A DNA stretch of 64,000 nucleotides from Metaphire vulgaris (Eukaryota > Annelida > Clitellata > Crassiclitellata > Megascolecidae): positions 12,793,390 through 12,857,389 of the forward strand of contig CM030845.1 of NCBI GenBank assembly GCA_018105865.1, written 5' to 3'. The notes beneath the pieces are model-generated. The model was not told the origin of the DNA. It saw only the letters and a list, made by a program, of their open reading frames with translations, and ran no database searches. Position numbers and translations under genes: made by a program. Shown piece by piece: positions 12,358 through 25,406 of the stretch (within the stretch, counting starts at the first letter, position 1; each line of letters starts with the position of its first letter).

Positions 12358-12378
12358 TATATATATATATATATATAT
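12358..12378. repeat. TA microsatellite
   Basis: Ten TA units, in UNC5 intron 5. Confidence 0.9.
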
Positions 12379-12539
12379 GAGCTTCAAAAGGCAAAGAATG
12401 AAATGAAGAGGTTATTATGGTGTCTGAGATAAAAACTATAGCTTGGGATTTTCAAACTTTTTCAGATGTAGCAGTAATTTTGTTAAAGAAATTCTGTTTT
12501 GGATATGATTTAAGTGATGATGTTAGATGACATCTATAA

Positions 12540-15140
12540 TATTAAAATCCTTCCTCTGTATGTCTGTTACCTTCAAGCGTTCTGATTGGTTGGCTGTGTG
12601 AGCGTTCTGACTGGTTACACTGGTCAACAAATGTTATGCAAGTTTTTGTTTCCTCTACAAATTTTGGTGAAACTAATAGATTTTGACTTGCTGAACACAA
12701 ATATGTAATTAGAATTTCTGTATCACGTAAGGTTTTTAAGAAATCGACAATTTAGCATTTAGTATTGTAACGTCTTCTGCTACATAATCCTACAGAAGGA
12801 TCTAGGCAATAATGACAAGACATGAGAAAATTAGAAATGTTTTGCTGTAGATTTTCGTTTGTAGTCACTGTCCTGTGCTTCACGTATCAGTGACCAACAG
12901 TAGTCTCCGAGCATAGACGGACTCCACTTTCCCTGGTTGCGTTTCTCGATGCTGGCAATGTCTTTGTGAAATCTTTCACCATGTTCATCACTGGCGGCGC
13001 CGAGATTGTCCGGGAAGAAGTCCAAGTGAGAATGAAGGAAGTGTATCTTCAGTGACATGTTGCATTTCATTGCCTTGTAAGCTTGTAGCAGATTTCCAAC
13101 TTGTTCAACATAGTTTGGCGCCTTGTAGTTGCCCAGAAAGTTAGCAACAACATCCCTGAAGGCTGTCCAGGCAACATGCTCGGCACCCTGCAGAAGGCCC
13201 TCAAAGTGACTGTCCTTGAGCATCTCTCGAATCTGTGGGCCAACAAAAACGCCTTCTTTTATGTTAGCATCACTGGTGCGTGGAAACCTCTGTCGTAAGT
13301 ATGTAAAGGCTTCACTTTCTTTGTGCATTGCTTTGACAAAGTTTTTCATTAACCCAAGTTTGATGTGCATAGGTGGGAGATAAATGTTCTTCGGATCAAC
13401 AAGAGGATCATGTTTAACGTTCTTCTGTCCTGGAACCAAGTCCCTGCGAGGTGGCCAGACCTTTCTCACATAATGTGAATCTCTAGCTCGGCTGTCCCAC
13501 TCATAAAAAGCAGCAGTACTAGGTGTAGCCTAGCTGCAGACCGAGTAAATTGCAACAACTTTCAGATCTCCATATATTCCAGTTGTATCTCGAGTATTCT
13601 ATGTGTTTCAATAGCAGCTGCATGTTCTCATATGTTTCCTTCATGTAAGCAGCATGTCCAATGGGTACTGAAGGGTATGAATTGCCATTGTGCAGCAAAA
13701 CAGCCTTTAAACTTAACAGCGAAGAGTCAACAAAAAATCGCCATTTGGATGGATTGTGCTTACAGCCGAAAGCAGAAAGCAATCCATCAATGTCAATGCA
13801 AAAGTAAGACTGTCGATTTTTGAAGAATCGAGTCAAGTCTTCATGCCGTTCTGAAATACTGAAATTTTTGTACCTGGAGAGAGCAGATTTCATCCTTGCA
13901 ACCTAGATCCAAGCAATTCTGCTTGATTTTTGACAAATCTAAGTCTCTGACCAGATCACTGAGCTCTGCCTGATAAATCGAATGAGGATTGCTGGATGTC
14001 GATGGCTCAAACTCTGGGTCTTCCGTAGCTGAATCATCAACTACCTGCAGCATTTCATCTGTCTCTGCATGCTCGTCCTCGTCCTCCAGTGTCCAAAACT
14101 CGGGGGGGTTGGAACAGGAAGACTCTCGTCGTGTGGAACTGGTCTCATTGCCTAGGCAAGGTTAGGATACTCAATAGACTTCCTATTCTTTGAAGAAAAT
14201 CCTGTAACATTCGTGATGCAGAAATAGCAATCCGTTACATGATTATTCTGCTCCCTCCATATCATTGGTATGGCGAATGGCATGGATGGACGCTTACCTG
14301 CAAGCCAAGCTCGCAGACTGATAGCACAAGATGAACAACATATATGAGGTGCCCATACTTTGTCCTGGTCGCCAATTTTGCATCCAAAGTATAACTCATA
14401 TCCTTTCTTTATGATTGCTGTCATACTCCGCTTCTGTGATTTCAACGTAAACTCTCCACAGATGTAGCAGAACGTGTCACTGCTATTGCGACATCGACGC
14501 GACATTTCAGAAACTTTAATTAAATTAGTTAATATATTCAATTCACAGCCTTTAACTAAACAGTTATATCTCATCAAATAGAAAGACTGCAGCTGCTTCC
14601 TAGTGCTGTTTGGTATTTATATAGGACTGCGTAACCAAAGCAACAATACATGCTAGGCATGTAGTCTTGAAGACAGGTTTGGGCACGTCTGGGCATGTCT
14701 GGACATGCCTAATTATACTAATTTTCAAAATACATGTAGTTAAGTGAGCCAGCAGTGCATATTACATCTGTTATGGCGGTCACATAAGATTCTTGCCTAA
14801 CCTGAATACCCATAACTCAGATAACTCTCGGAAACCACGATTTTAAAATTCTTATAATTTTAAAATTTAAAATCAGCTTTTTCTCAAAAACCTTACGTGA
14901 TAGGAAAATTTCAAAATTATTCCTGTAATCAGCATGACAAAATCTACCTGGAACACCAGAAATTGCACAGGAAACAAAAACCTTGTTGACCAGTGTTACC
15001 TTCAAGCATTCAAGCGTTCTGATTGGTTGGCTGTGTGAGCGTTTTGATTGGTTGGCTGTTGGCTGTGTGATGTTCTCATTGATTACCTTCAAGCATTCTG
15101 ATTGGTTGGCTGGGTGAGTGTTCTGATTGGTCGTTCTGGA
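12540..15140 (-). mobile_element. Probable DNA transposon relic with inverted repeats around the decayed ORF
   Basis: The segment 12613-12743, from GGTTACACTGGTCAACAA to TATCACGTAAGGTTTTT, is found again inverted at 14880-15000 (GGTAACACTGGTCAACAA to TATCACGTAAGGTTTTT), by eye about 70-75% alike. These inverted arms enclose the coding relic. Outside both arms is a subterminal tandem repeat of about 25 bp containing GATTGGTTGGCTGTGTGAGC. To the right, at 15150-15265, are short GCGAAGCGAGC repeats. The exact termini and target duplication could not be fixed, so the boundaries are approximate. Confidence 0.55.
12831..14577 (-). pseudogene. Decayed intronless gene of a repetitive uncharacterised protein family (putative DNA transposase)
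   Basis: Read from 14577 down, the frames give a Cys-rich N-terminus (FCYICGEFTLKSQKR, then HICCSSC and CYFCITNVTGF), a linker, a core with WRFFVDSSLLSLKAVLLHNG, YPSVPIGHAAYMKETYEN, LLGLQLGYT and YCCFL-EWDSRAR, and a C-terminus with YLPPMHIKLGLMKNFVKAM, NFLGNYKAPNYVE and SDEHGERFHKDI. I recognise this as a family of intronless hypothetical proteins repeated in many invertebrate genomes. The copy is broken: TAG at 14154-14152, frameshifts near 14107 and 13892, TAG near 13521 and a further frameshift near 13507. Conserved acidic residues in DSS and DEHGERFH, with paired cysteines between them, would suit a DDE-type transposase, but that is inference. Inverted repeats on both sides support a transposon origin. 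Confidence 0.7.
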
Positions 15141-15589
15141 ATATTCGTTGCCTCGAGCAAAGCGAGCGAAGCGAGCCTGCACTGCAAGCGAAGCGAGCAT
15201 TGCGCGATGTGTATAGATATTAGTATTATCCTGCACTGCGAGCACGAGCGAAGCGAGCATCTTTCTAGTCCATGCTGAAGTTGACAGTTCATTGGCTGAT
15301 TTCTCAAACAATCATTGTTCAAATGAAAGGAATATTTGACATGAATATCTTCAGTGTAAAGCTGATGTTTTAAATTAAGTAAGTAAGCAAGCAAAATTTT
15401 GTGAATTTCAATAGCAGTTTTGAAAGTAGGTATTGTCGTAGATGCAAGGCAGACTAAGACAAAGGAAACAGACAGAGACATGATTTAACTCTAGATTTAA
15501 TGGCACCAAAGATTGTTGGACAAAAATCACCTAAAAACTGTCTTAATTTGTCTTAATTTCATAGTGTAACCAAAGGACCAGAAGATGGC

Positions 15590-15860
15590 AGAAGTGTTTA
15601 TATGCTGGGCTGGCATGCTGACAGAACGGGTTCAACCCCCATAGGAGCCCCTACTTACTTGCTAAAGGGCGGTTGTAACATCAAAACAAGGAGCAGCGTT
15701 TGATGTGAGGTAAAGTGGTGGCCTAGATGTTTAGCTGGCAACCCACTCTATGTCAATGGTGTACCGGTATGCTACCTGTGCCGCTGCATGTATGACTAAG
15801 TGACTGGAGATCAGCACAGACCCTAATGCTCAAATCCGGGCATGGGAAAACTTTTCTTTA
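15590..15860 (+). repeat. Possible SINE
   Basis: ACGGGTTCAACCCCCATAGG is B-box-like at about 15628-15647, and a weak A box precedes it. The following body ends near CAAATCCGGGCATGG. The evidence is thin. Confidence 0.35.
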
Positions 15861-16405
15861 CTTCAACCAAGGTACGGCAGGTTTCACTAAAAGATGTAAA
15901 AGATGTAGGGGCTGAAGAAAGTTCAGCTGTACTTTGGCTCATGCATCAACACATGACAAATAGTGCCAGTCAATGTCAGAGTGGAATAGATTTTTAATGA
16001 TTCTAGAAAAGAAATGGCCTACAGTAACTATTGAATTTCTGTCTGAAACAATAATGGAGTGAGCAATAGCAGAGGTAAAATTTTAACATTTAATTATAAA
16101 GCCTAAAAATAAATTCCAACCAATGAGAGCACTTCGATATAATCCTGAACATATAAAGTTGATATTAGCGATTACAATTGCAAATTTATCCTGCACAGTA
16201 GCGTGAATTTCAAATTTAAAGTAAAACCCAATGACTCAAAATTTGAATGCATCTAGTCTGCGTCACTGCTTCCTCAGAACACATTAAAATCCAATAAAGA
16301 GAGTTGATTGATTACAAAAGGGGTGTGATGTAGAAGTTGAACAAGTTGAAGTGAATACCGGTAACTGTAGGGATATGTGCATAACCCACTGATGATCATA
16401 TATTG

Positions 16406-16700
16406 CAGCGGTTCTCAAACTTGTTAGGATTTCTTGTGTGGTGGTCCCTTAGGAATTTTGTGATGACTCACGGACCTCATAAAATTTTATTTTAAATTAA
16501 CTGTAATTAACACATAGGCTACTTGTTTTGTCAATTATTTAATCAGAAAACTGCAATCTTAGTCATCAAATTTAAATTCAAATGGAATCAGCACTCTCAG
16601 GGCCATCAGTGTGTTTTGTGTTGGTTATATATCTTATGGTCCCCCTGAAACCGCTTGGCGGTCCCCTATGGGACCTCAGACATCAGTTTGAGAACCACTG
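16406..16700. mobile_element. Non-autonomous hAT-like element with CAGCGGTTCTCAAAC ends
   Basis: Left end CAGCGGTTCTCAAAC, right end (inverted) CAGTGGTTCTCAAACTG, the well-known terminal type of Charlie/SPIN-like hAT elements. No flanking duplication is visible, so it may be old. Confidence 0.7.
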
Positions 16701-17920
16701 TCACAGGTCTGTCACACACAAGCATATCCTTTGGCACACTGATTATACTTTTTGTAGTAGGTCCTCTTGAATTTCAAATAAGCAAGTCATTATTACGGGT
16801 AATTTTTTAGATTAATAGATTAATAAATGAACATCAATGGTGCTGGAAGCATGGGCATTGGAAGCAATCACTTCCACAGAAATTTTGCTACAGGATCTTG
16901 CCCCTACAGATTTCAGGATAACTTTTCTCACGCTTCCAAACGAGTTCCAATGCCTTTGTGGAGTGCAGTTTTCAAAGAAACAGACCACAAATAACCTTAT
17001 GCAGTGACCTTCGGTAATACTTTTTAAAAACTTAACATTGTGTCCAAGTCCTATTGCATCAACACTTTGCAGCAAAATAAACTAAATAAAATGCATCTAA
17101 TTCAAACACTGAAATAAACTGAAGCGCATAGAGATATGAAGAAAATCGGAAAGTCGCTCTGGCTCCATTCTTTTCTGACAAACCAATGCACATTTAAGCA
17201 TGCGGTAACAATCAAGACATCAACAGACAACCTTGAAGCATTCCGCTCTAATTTCTCCAACAACAAAATCAAAGTAGAGTAACATCGGTGTCAAATATTA
17301 ACTCAAGAGCATAGTAATTGATGAAAAAATGCTTACCTTCATGGCCTAAGTCCAAAGTAGTTAGATGAACAAATGAGCACATTACATGAATTAGTACTAC
17401 TGTAGCAGGCAGACACAAGGCCACATTGGTGTAGCCACGGGGTGGCACTGGCACAGGGACCGGGCGGCCCCCAACTATTCTTGATGGCAACTGTTGTTGG
17501 ATTTATGCAAAACTGTTGAGAAATTTTTTTTGGGGGGGGAGGGAGGCAGATAGGATGATTAGAACAGAATTGACCTGTCAAGAACTTCTTGTTGACGTTT
17601 TTCTGCTTTTAGTCTTTTGTTACTCGAAAATGCAGAAGTATCCCCACCCCCTAATTCCAGAACTCTGGCTACGTCGGTGCAAAAGCATAATTGACAACTG
17701 AATTGGTTAAATTTGTTTTTAGACTTTTGACATGTTAAGATCATTCTCACGTAAAATGCTATAAGGGCTGCATCCTGGTTCTGCTCCAGACAAGTCTTTG
17801 CCACGTGCATTCCACTGATTGTGATTCTCTTCTGATAGAATAGTCAGAAAGTAAGTGGCTGACTTCTAGATGAGTGGACACTGAGTATTTGCCAGGCATA
17901 ATAACGTTAAAATGCTTTCT

Positions 17921-18115
17921 GCATAGTTGGCTCAGTTGGTAGAGAGTCAGCCCTGCCTCCAGTCAACCTGGATTCAACTACTGGGCAGTGGGCACTAACA
18001 TGTACACCAGCACACAGAGTGGAAATCGATATAGCCTGTGTAGTGCTTTAGGCTGCCGCTGATGATGATGACTAGTTCGTTTGTATCAAGGTGCTACATA
18101 AATGTAAGATTTACG
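17921..18115 (+). repeat. tRNA-derived SINE candidate
   Basis: TTGGCTCAGTTGGTAGAG fits an A box, and CTGGATTCAACTACTG, 40 bp on, fits a decayed B box. The body follows and ends near GTGCTACATAAATGTAAG. It resembles the SINE at 62185 in its head. Confidence 0.6.
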
Positions 18116-18639
18116 CATTTTAATACATCTGCAAATGACCTGATCTTTCACAGCCCTGCTAATGAATTCGGAGTATCACATAGCCTAGTTACACACTTAG
18201 TGTCCATCATTGCTGTTGGGGTCTAGTGCTGTATTGCCTAACATCAAATGCCATAAAATCCATAGATAATGCATAGATGAAACAGTCAGAATAAATAAAG
18301 AAATGTTAGTAAGAAAGTTTATATTCTCAATTTCTCACCACACTGACTTTCAGTTAACCATGCTGTAAGAAAAGCCCAAATTTTCAGGCACAAGAAGAAC
18401 CTTTCACTATATCAATTTTAATTTATATGATTTCTTTGCCTAGTCTCGAATCTCTCAATCAGCAAGAACTTAATATTTACTTCCCACTGGTGCAAAGGTA
18501 TGCATAAAAGTAGGTTTATATCTAATCACTTATACTCAAACTTCCAAAGATTTAGCAGCACCAGTTGTGCCCTATCAGGAAAATTGATCACTGGTCAGCA
18601 AAGATTATGCACATAATATGCACATTACCTTTTTAAAAA

Positions 18640-18925
18640 AGGTAAAGGTAGGCCCCGTACTCGAGTCCGAGCGTTGGGTTCCGGCGCTTATCTCCGGTCT
18701 GGGCAATCAGCAACATAGGTGGTATAAGCTATTAATCTGGGGTAGGTTGCCATTACTTTCCCCAGACCCACGTTTTACCTCACAGCTTAACTCTGCTCCT
18801 CATTTTACCACCGCCCTCTGGCGAGTAAGGCTGAGTCGACCTTAGGGCTCCTGCGAGATCGAACCCGCGACCTTCTGCTCCATCGTCCAGTGTTGTTACC
18901 ACTCTGCTAACTTTCCGTCCCTTTA
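18640..18925 (-). repeat. tRNA-derived SINE candidate
   Basis: The minus strand has GTTAGCAGAGTGGTAACAAC (A-box-like, near 18900) and CGCGGGTTCGATCTCGC (B-box-like, 18853-18869), then a body with AGTCGACTC and CCAGAGG words. It ends in an A/T-rich stretch near 18640. Confidence 0.65.
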
Positions 18926-19842
18926 TTCAGTGTATTATTTGCCTCTTAGCATGGCACTCGAACGTATGTGACGTACGTTACACAAATAGCACCACAATAG
19001 AGCGTTGAGACTTTTGATATTAACAAAATATATAACATTAATGAATGATTTTCATCAAAGATCTGATATATGTTTCATAAACCATCACAGTGCTTAGAGT
19101 GCAGAGTTCACCAGACACAAATTGCTGTAGCACGCTATCCACCACTGTAAACTCCGTGGAAATTTAATGCAAGACTCTTTCCTCTGCTTGCTTCCATCTG
19201 ATAAGCTGGCCTCAGCCGATTCCACCCTTAGGCTCAAGACACGGACATTTGATTAGATACAAGCAGATAGGGGACCCATCAAATCCTTCCGAAATCAAAC
19301 GCAAATGTCATCTTTTGCCACCAATCAGAATTCTAAGGCAAAAGCAAGCAAGGAAAATGCCACCGCCGATGCGACCAGCAACTCTTGGTCTGAAATGGAC
19401 AGAAAGAAATCAAATGGACAGAAAGAAATCGGAGATTCTGTTTACAAATCACTGGAACTTCCGTGCCCAATACAGATCAAAGCCCCTGATAAGAGTCGGC
19501 TGATGAACAACAACACTAGATGGCGCTGATATCTCCGGCGGCCACGGACAGCACTAAGAATGGCCTCGGTAAAATAGAATGGCTGGGGTTGGGCAGGGGA
19601 AGGAGGAGGACAATAGAAATGTCAAAAGATATCGAAGCCCTCGGACATTGTTTGATTGAATAAAGATGCAATCAAGATTACCAAAAAAATGACTGCAAGA
19701 AATCAAAGCAATGTACCTATTGTCCAATATGAATCAAGAATAATGTGAACTCCAGGATCTAAGGTTTTGCTAAACTGACTGTATGACTACTAACTACCAT
19801 GACATATATTATCTTTTGTCTCAACAAGAAGGCATCTGTATG

Positions 19843-19843
19843 C

Positions 19844-19876
<33 letters not shown>

Positions 19877-19934
19877 CCACCACCACCACCAACAGCACCA
19901 CCACCATCACCACCACCATCATCATCATCATCAT
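19843..19934. repeat. CAT/CAC repeat
   Basis: (CAT)n, (CAC)n, (CAT)n, in UNC5 intron 5. Confidence 0.92.
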
Positions 19935-20367
19935 ACCATTTTCATAAATCATTGTAATACAACAATGATCAGAACTTTTCAATCAATGAGCAATGCCCCC
20001 TCCCTACACATGTAGTAATATACTCTTTGATGAGATACAATCACAAGTTCACAACTCATCAAGCAGCAATTTCACCTCTGCTCTGTTCTTTAAAACAAGT
20101 TAACTCCACAATGAATGGAAAATTCAACAGAAGACATTTGAAAACTTCATGAAGATATTTGGATTTCTATGTGAGTAGACAGTCACACTTGAAAGCTAGT
20201 ATAGCAATCAATACTTTGTTTAGCACCTTGAAAATGACAAAATGACAGTGATAGTGACAAAAAATTCAACTCTGACTTTTGAGTTCAAACAAATCTACCC
20301 GGTACCTACCGGTAATTTTTATGGCTGAATAAAGCATAGAAATAAGCCATGGATGCAAACGAGTGAA

Positions 20368-20434
20368 TGATGATGATGATGAAGATGATGGTGATGATGA
20401 TGATGATGTTGATGATGATGATGATGACGATGAT
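20368..20434. repeat. GAT repeat
   Basis: Imperfect (GAT)n, in UNC5 intron 5. Confidence 0.92.
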
Positions 20435-20719
20435 GAGGAATTATAAACAACAATTAAAAGAATGACCATGGCCAAAATTTAATACACATAACCCATCAAG
20501 AATAGAGGCTTCAAAATGTCTATGAAAAAAATGAAATTGTTACAACATAATACTGTCAATTACTAAAATATCAGATTATCCCAATATCTGCTGATAAAAC
20601 AAGATAAAGATTTTAGAAGACACGAATACACAGGCGGATGATGATAATAATAATTGAGTGGCAATTAAATTGCAGTTAAGTTTTCAGCTAAAATCTTATG
20701 AAATTAAGAATGAAAGTAC

Positions 20720-20893
20720 CTTGGCAAAGGTTGGTGCAAGTGATTTTGTGCAGTGGTTCACCAGGACATGGCATGCCTCCGTTATGCGGAGCCGGATTGT
20801 TGCAAGACCGAGTTCTTCGCTGGCTTCCTTTTCCACATTGGCCTACGTTGCTGCATTCACTCCACTGACTCCAAGTAGACCAGCCACCATTCA
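20720..20893 (-). CDS. UNC5: UNC5 exon 5: thrombospondin type 1 repeat 1
   Basis: This 174-nt exon is symmetrical (phase 1 to 1) and encodes (V)[13 protein letters not shown] followed by a TSP1 module with six cysteines, including [12 protein letters not shown] and APHNGGMPC. The WSTWSQW cluster carries the Trp ladder and the usual C-mannosylation motif. The acceptor is CCAG and the donor is GTACTT. In UNC5 proteins the first TSP1 repeat directly follows Ig2, as it does here. A symmetrical exon would allow in-frame skipping, known for TSP1 exons in some UNC5 genes. Confidence 0.93.
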
Positions 20894-23800
20894 CTGGAAA
20901 CAGCAAGATGCAAGCGTAGAGTCTACTGACCAACAAAATTATAACTGGTACATAACAGGAACTCAGTACCAATATACTTCACCATTCTTCTTCTTTGGTG
21001 TCATAATGGTGCTTTAGCACGCTGTGACAGCCCCAGCATTTTTTTCACTATTGCAACATGATAAAAGTTGATAGACTTTGAATTTTCCTCCCCCAGGTTT
21101 CCACAGAAATTTCAATGCAATGCTGAATGGTCTGAATACAAATATTGAGTACAGATGCAGGGAAGGAGTGCTTCATATGTCTACTCATAACAACAGATCT
21201 GCAGCTGGTGACTTTGACTTTCGAGTTCAAACAAATCTATACTTGATAATGGACAACCTCCCAACAATAAAGCTAATATCTACAGAAAGCCTTAGACGAT
21301 CACACTTCGATCACATTAGTACAAGAGCAATGGCCCCCATCGACACTGATAGGAACCAAACCATTTACTATTCTCTGGCATTTTTTCATTGAATGAAATT
21401 AAGTTCCGGTGCAGCAAGTCCACAGTGCAACACACACATATACTATTCATCATTAATAAAGTACTAGCCACTGAAGAATAAAAATCATGCAATAAATTCA
21501 TTGCTCTTTTCTATGTAAAAAGGCACCATAGCTCATCTTCATGTCTAATATGTTTTTATACAGGGGTCTGCTGTATGTGGCTTAGGCCTAAGTTTTATTG
21601 AAATGCAAATGTCATAAAAATTACAAATTTATTTAAATTTTTTAAAACACAAAATTCTGTAGAAAAAGGAACACCGTTCCAGCAGAAAAAAACATTGCAT
21701 AGATTTAAATAAATTTAACATCATTTCGATAAGAATTTCCTTTATTGCTAATCCTACTACTAGTAAATACTATTAGCTGACAACAGAACTAAATCAAATC
21801 TAATCCCCGTCAGAACTAAATTACGGTACCACAATAATTTACTTACAACACCAGCCTAAATACCATAATGCCAACAGTGTTTGCAGCAATATTAAGGCTT
21901 TACTAAGACCAACAGCTATTACTGTTCAAACCATCATCATGAGATTCAAACTCCATTATATGATATGCATAGATGCATCGTTGGAGGCAATACCGCCAAT
22001 ACAGTTCATTTTCATTCAGTTTTTTAAACAGTGGCTTTGGTCATGTGCAATTTCATCCAATCTCCTTTCTATAAGATAGCATAATCCTTTCTAAGCTGTC
22101 AACTGACGGATGTCAGTCAACAAAGATGAAGCCATGAGCCGATGACTACCGGTACTTGTCAGAGTCTTGTCTGCAGCTTGGATTTTATGAACAGAAAAAG
22201 AGACTGCAATTCCAAAGAATATATTCTAATCTACTTCTAATCTTAGACTTCTATAGCACCACTTCATAATGCAGAGAAGCATCAGCAAATGGCACACCAA
22301 ATCAAAACCATACAAGATCCGGAGGATCAAATCCTGCCGAACAAACGGGCGACAGTCTATGGTGGATAAACCCTGTCAAAAAGATGGGGTTTTCATCTTG
22401 TTCTAAAAATCTGTAATGAATTTGCACTGCTCAGATGCTGAAGCAATGAGTTCCAGAGTTTTGGGGCGACCACTGAGAAGGCACAAGAACCAAGAATGGT
22501 TTGGTATGAGAGAGAGGGAGAGAACTACTGCAGATGAGGACCTGGTCAAGTATTTGTTTGTACCAAAAGTTTTGAAAGGAGGTAGCTATTATTATTATTA
22601 TTATTATTATGCAAGACAATTTTTTTAAAGCGCAGTAAACATGTCAATCGAGGCAAAGTCAAAAGCGCTTTAATCAAAACGAGCTGTTAAACAGGTGCGT
22701 CTTCAACTGCTTCCGGAACCGGTCAGGGAGTGACTCAGTTGTGACTGTCTTGGTGGAGCAGGTTCCAGATCCCATGCAGAGCTTACAGGGTTGCCACGCC
22801 GGAAGGATCTGTCTCAAAGACTTGAGCGCTGTCCGAAGAGGAGGAGGACAACCAGTTGAGCATTGTGTCGGATCCATCCAGGAGTATGGAATGACGTTCA
22901 ATCGCTGTAGTTCTCACGATCAGCTGATATGAGATAATGCGAGAGATATGTCGGGCAATGAGGGTCGTTTAGGGCGCGATGCGTTATGTAAAACTCTGGA
23001 ACTTATTAGCTATGTTCATTATAATTAAGTGCTTTGTATACCAGAAGGCAGATTTTAAAGTCTATCCTTTCCTTAATTGGAAGCCAGTGGGGTTATGTGC
23101 TCACGTTTTGGGGCGTTAGAAACTACCCAAGCCAGTGAATTTTGAACTTGGAGTTTAGCAAGGTTCGATTCAGAGATGCCAAAAAGAAGGGAGTTGCAGT
23201 AATCAAAACTACTAAGGCATTTGCCAAGAGCATTATGGTAATGCAGGTTTATTGAGAAATTTACTAATATGATACAAATCACTAAGATGGCAATGAGCTA
23301 CATTACAGATGCTACGATGATTTGTATGATTGGTGAAAGAAAGGTGTAGAATCGAAAATTACTCCTAGATCCCTTGCAGAAGTGCTTACAGGGATAGTTG
23401 AGTTCCCAAGTTTAATAAAGGTGATAGACTCAAATTTCTTGAGCTGGGACTTTGTGCCTAAAAGTAAAAATTCAGTTTTAGCCGGGTTCAAGAGCAATTT
23501 ATTAGAATCCATCCAGGACTGAATATGAGATAATGCTTGAGAAAGAGTTTCCAGTGAAGATTCTGATGAAGAGTGGTCAAATGAAAGAAGAATCTGAGTA
23601 TCATCTGCATATAGGTGGTAATCCAGGCAATAGTCTGACAGTTATGAACCAAGATGAGTCGTGTATAAAGTGAACAACGGACATCCAAGAATCGAGTCCT
23701 GGGGACTCCACAATTCAAAAAGGCAGATGATGAAAAAGTGCCATTTGTGCAGACAGATTGAGTGCAATGACTCAAGTAGGTAGAGAACCAGTGCAGTGCA

Positions 23801-25225
23801 AAATCTGATAGACCAAACCAGTTTTGGAGACAGTGTAAGAGGATGGAATGATCAACTGTATCAAAAGCTGCTGATAGATCAAGAAGTATTAATGCGGTGA
23901 TATTGGCATTATCCAATGTATTTATGATACGATCGTGGACAGAGAGAATTTTAAGCAGTTTCAGTACAATTTACAGTTACAGTATGCTGACTGAAAATGA
24001 AGGAACGGGTGATTTGAAGACAGATGGGCGTGAATTTGAAATATTGCATAGATATACTCTGCAATACATCATGGCATTCGTACACATTTTCTGCACTCAT
24101 CAAGTAGTTGTGTTAATAAATTAACTAGCAATAACCAATACAAGTGATGAAGATACAAATAAAATTCCACTGAGATCTATGCAAGCACTCAGTATTTAAA
24201 AATCAAATAAGGTATCGTGATTCTCCAAATGAATCTTTAATCATCAAAAAGGTCTCGAGCATCTCAGAACTTCACACATCAATTAATCAATTAGCATTAG
24301 TGTCTATCTTAAGACCAGTTCACACATTTTCCTCAACTACTGACGTTGTCAAAATCAGAACCTTATGCTGATTTATGCAATTTCTATGCAATTTTTCATT
24401 CACCAGTAATTGACCAGCTATACATCTCTTTGAAGGTTTATCTTCAATTTAGAGAACATTCACTGGCTGTTACATTGGCAATTTTGAATCAGTGACCTCA
24501 GGTGAATTTCATGGTTCTGTCTTTGCTATCAATTCCAAATATTAACTTTTAGAGTTGACTTGAAATAAAGTCAATTTGGTATTCACTTTTTACATGAATT
24601 TAATTTTTTCCCATGATGATAAGTTTAGTAGTTTACAGGAGATGACATGGTCTCCCCAATTGCAGAAAGATCATGTAAAAAATGGTATATGAATAAGATA
24701 GTACACCTAGATCATTTATACAATAGGCGTTTTATCACTGAGGACTGAAAAGCTCTGGTGAGAGAAGTGACTCCTTGGCATTTGGTGGAAATTTGCCACT
24801 GTTCCTCAGAGGCAATTTTGCCCCATACAGAAAAATAAAACTATGCCTTCACATTTTTAAAGTATTGCAAAAAACATTAGCTTAAATATATAAATTTATA
24901 TACAATTCAGAATTTTTAACTCAATGCTTGTAAAACACTGGATTATTAATTAACTGCTGAAATATCAGGCTTCATTACAATTTCAACACTAATGTAACTT
25001 ATTTAGTCAATAAAATTTATTTTAAATCGTCATTTCAATTGCACTCTACTTAGTAATGCAATGTAACATAATATACCCAGTATCTTAGATTTCTTCTCTT
25101 CTAATGAAAGCAGTATGCACAGGTGCAGCTTATTTCCAAGCCTACTGCACTTGCATTTCCCTCATTTTGTGGTTCATATCCTTCTTCAGACCAAGCAAAA
25201 AGATCAAAAAGACACTAATAGTTAC
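20894..25225 (-). other. UNC5 intron 4
   Basis: Contains the CR1/L2-like LINE fragment (22586-23960) in the same orientation as the gene. The stretches 20894-22585 and 23961-25225 are AT-rich and show no supported feature. Confidence 0.75.
22586..23960 (-). mobile_element. CR1/L2-like LINE fragment, 5'-truncated
   Basis: The minus strand encodes reverse transcriptase pieces: ALILLDLSAAFDTVDHSILL (23916 downward), a decayed GVPRTRFLD-SLYTRLILVH box, then after a frameshift WMDSNKLLLNPAKTEFLLLG, STSARDLGVIFDS, DYCNSLLFGISESNLAKLQ, and finally FRKQLKTHLFNSSF near 22690. The YADD box is disrupted by a frameshift (read as TYMQM in the ATG-started frame). A TTA/TAA microsatellite at 22586-22610 sits at the 3' end, as is common for CR1/L2-group elements. 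The copy lies in UNC5 intron 4 in the sense orientation. It has several frameshifts and is not functional. Confidence 0.85.
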
Positions 25226-25406
25226 CAAAGACAGTTAGAAATGCTGATTCACTCAGGCGCCTGTTTGCCACATTCTGTGCTCCACATGTGTAGTTTCCCA
25301 AATCAGAAAATCTGGCCTGGCTGATGATAAGATTGCCTTCATTGGAAATGATGAAGTTGATATCTTTGAGGACATCAATATTTTCACCGTCCTTAATCCA
25401 GAAAAC
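25226..25406 (-). CDS. UNC5: UNC5 exon 4: second half of Ig2
   Basis: Translation starts VFWIKDGENID and continues through NEGNLIISQARFSDLGNYTC and GAQNVANRR to FLTVF. It has the Ig C-strand Trp, the DxGxYxC signature (here DLGNYTC) carrying the second Ig cysteine, and a C-terminal beta strand. The exon enters in phase 0 after GACAAAG and leaves in phase 1 at GTAACT, 181 nt. Splitting the Ig2 domain between two exons at the Trp strand agrees with exon 3 ending in PAPQ. The exon is intact. Confidence 0.93.

Larger units (their letters stand above)
11372..20719 (-). other. UNC5 intron 5
   Basis: The longest intron (9.3 kb). From left to right it has a TA repeat (12358), a probable DNA transposon relic (12540-15140), tRNA-like SINE candidates at 15590, 17921 and 18640, a small hAT-like element (16406-16700) and trinucleotide repeats at 19843 and 20368. 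The remaining stretches (11372-12357, 16701-17920, 18930-19842) show nothing supported. Confidence 0.75.
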
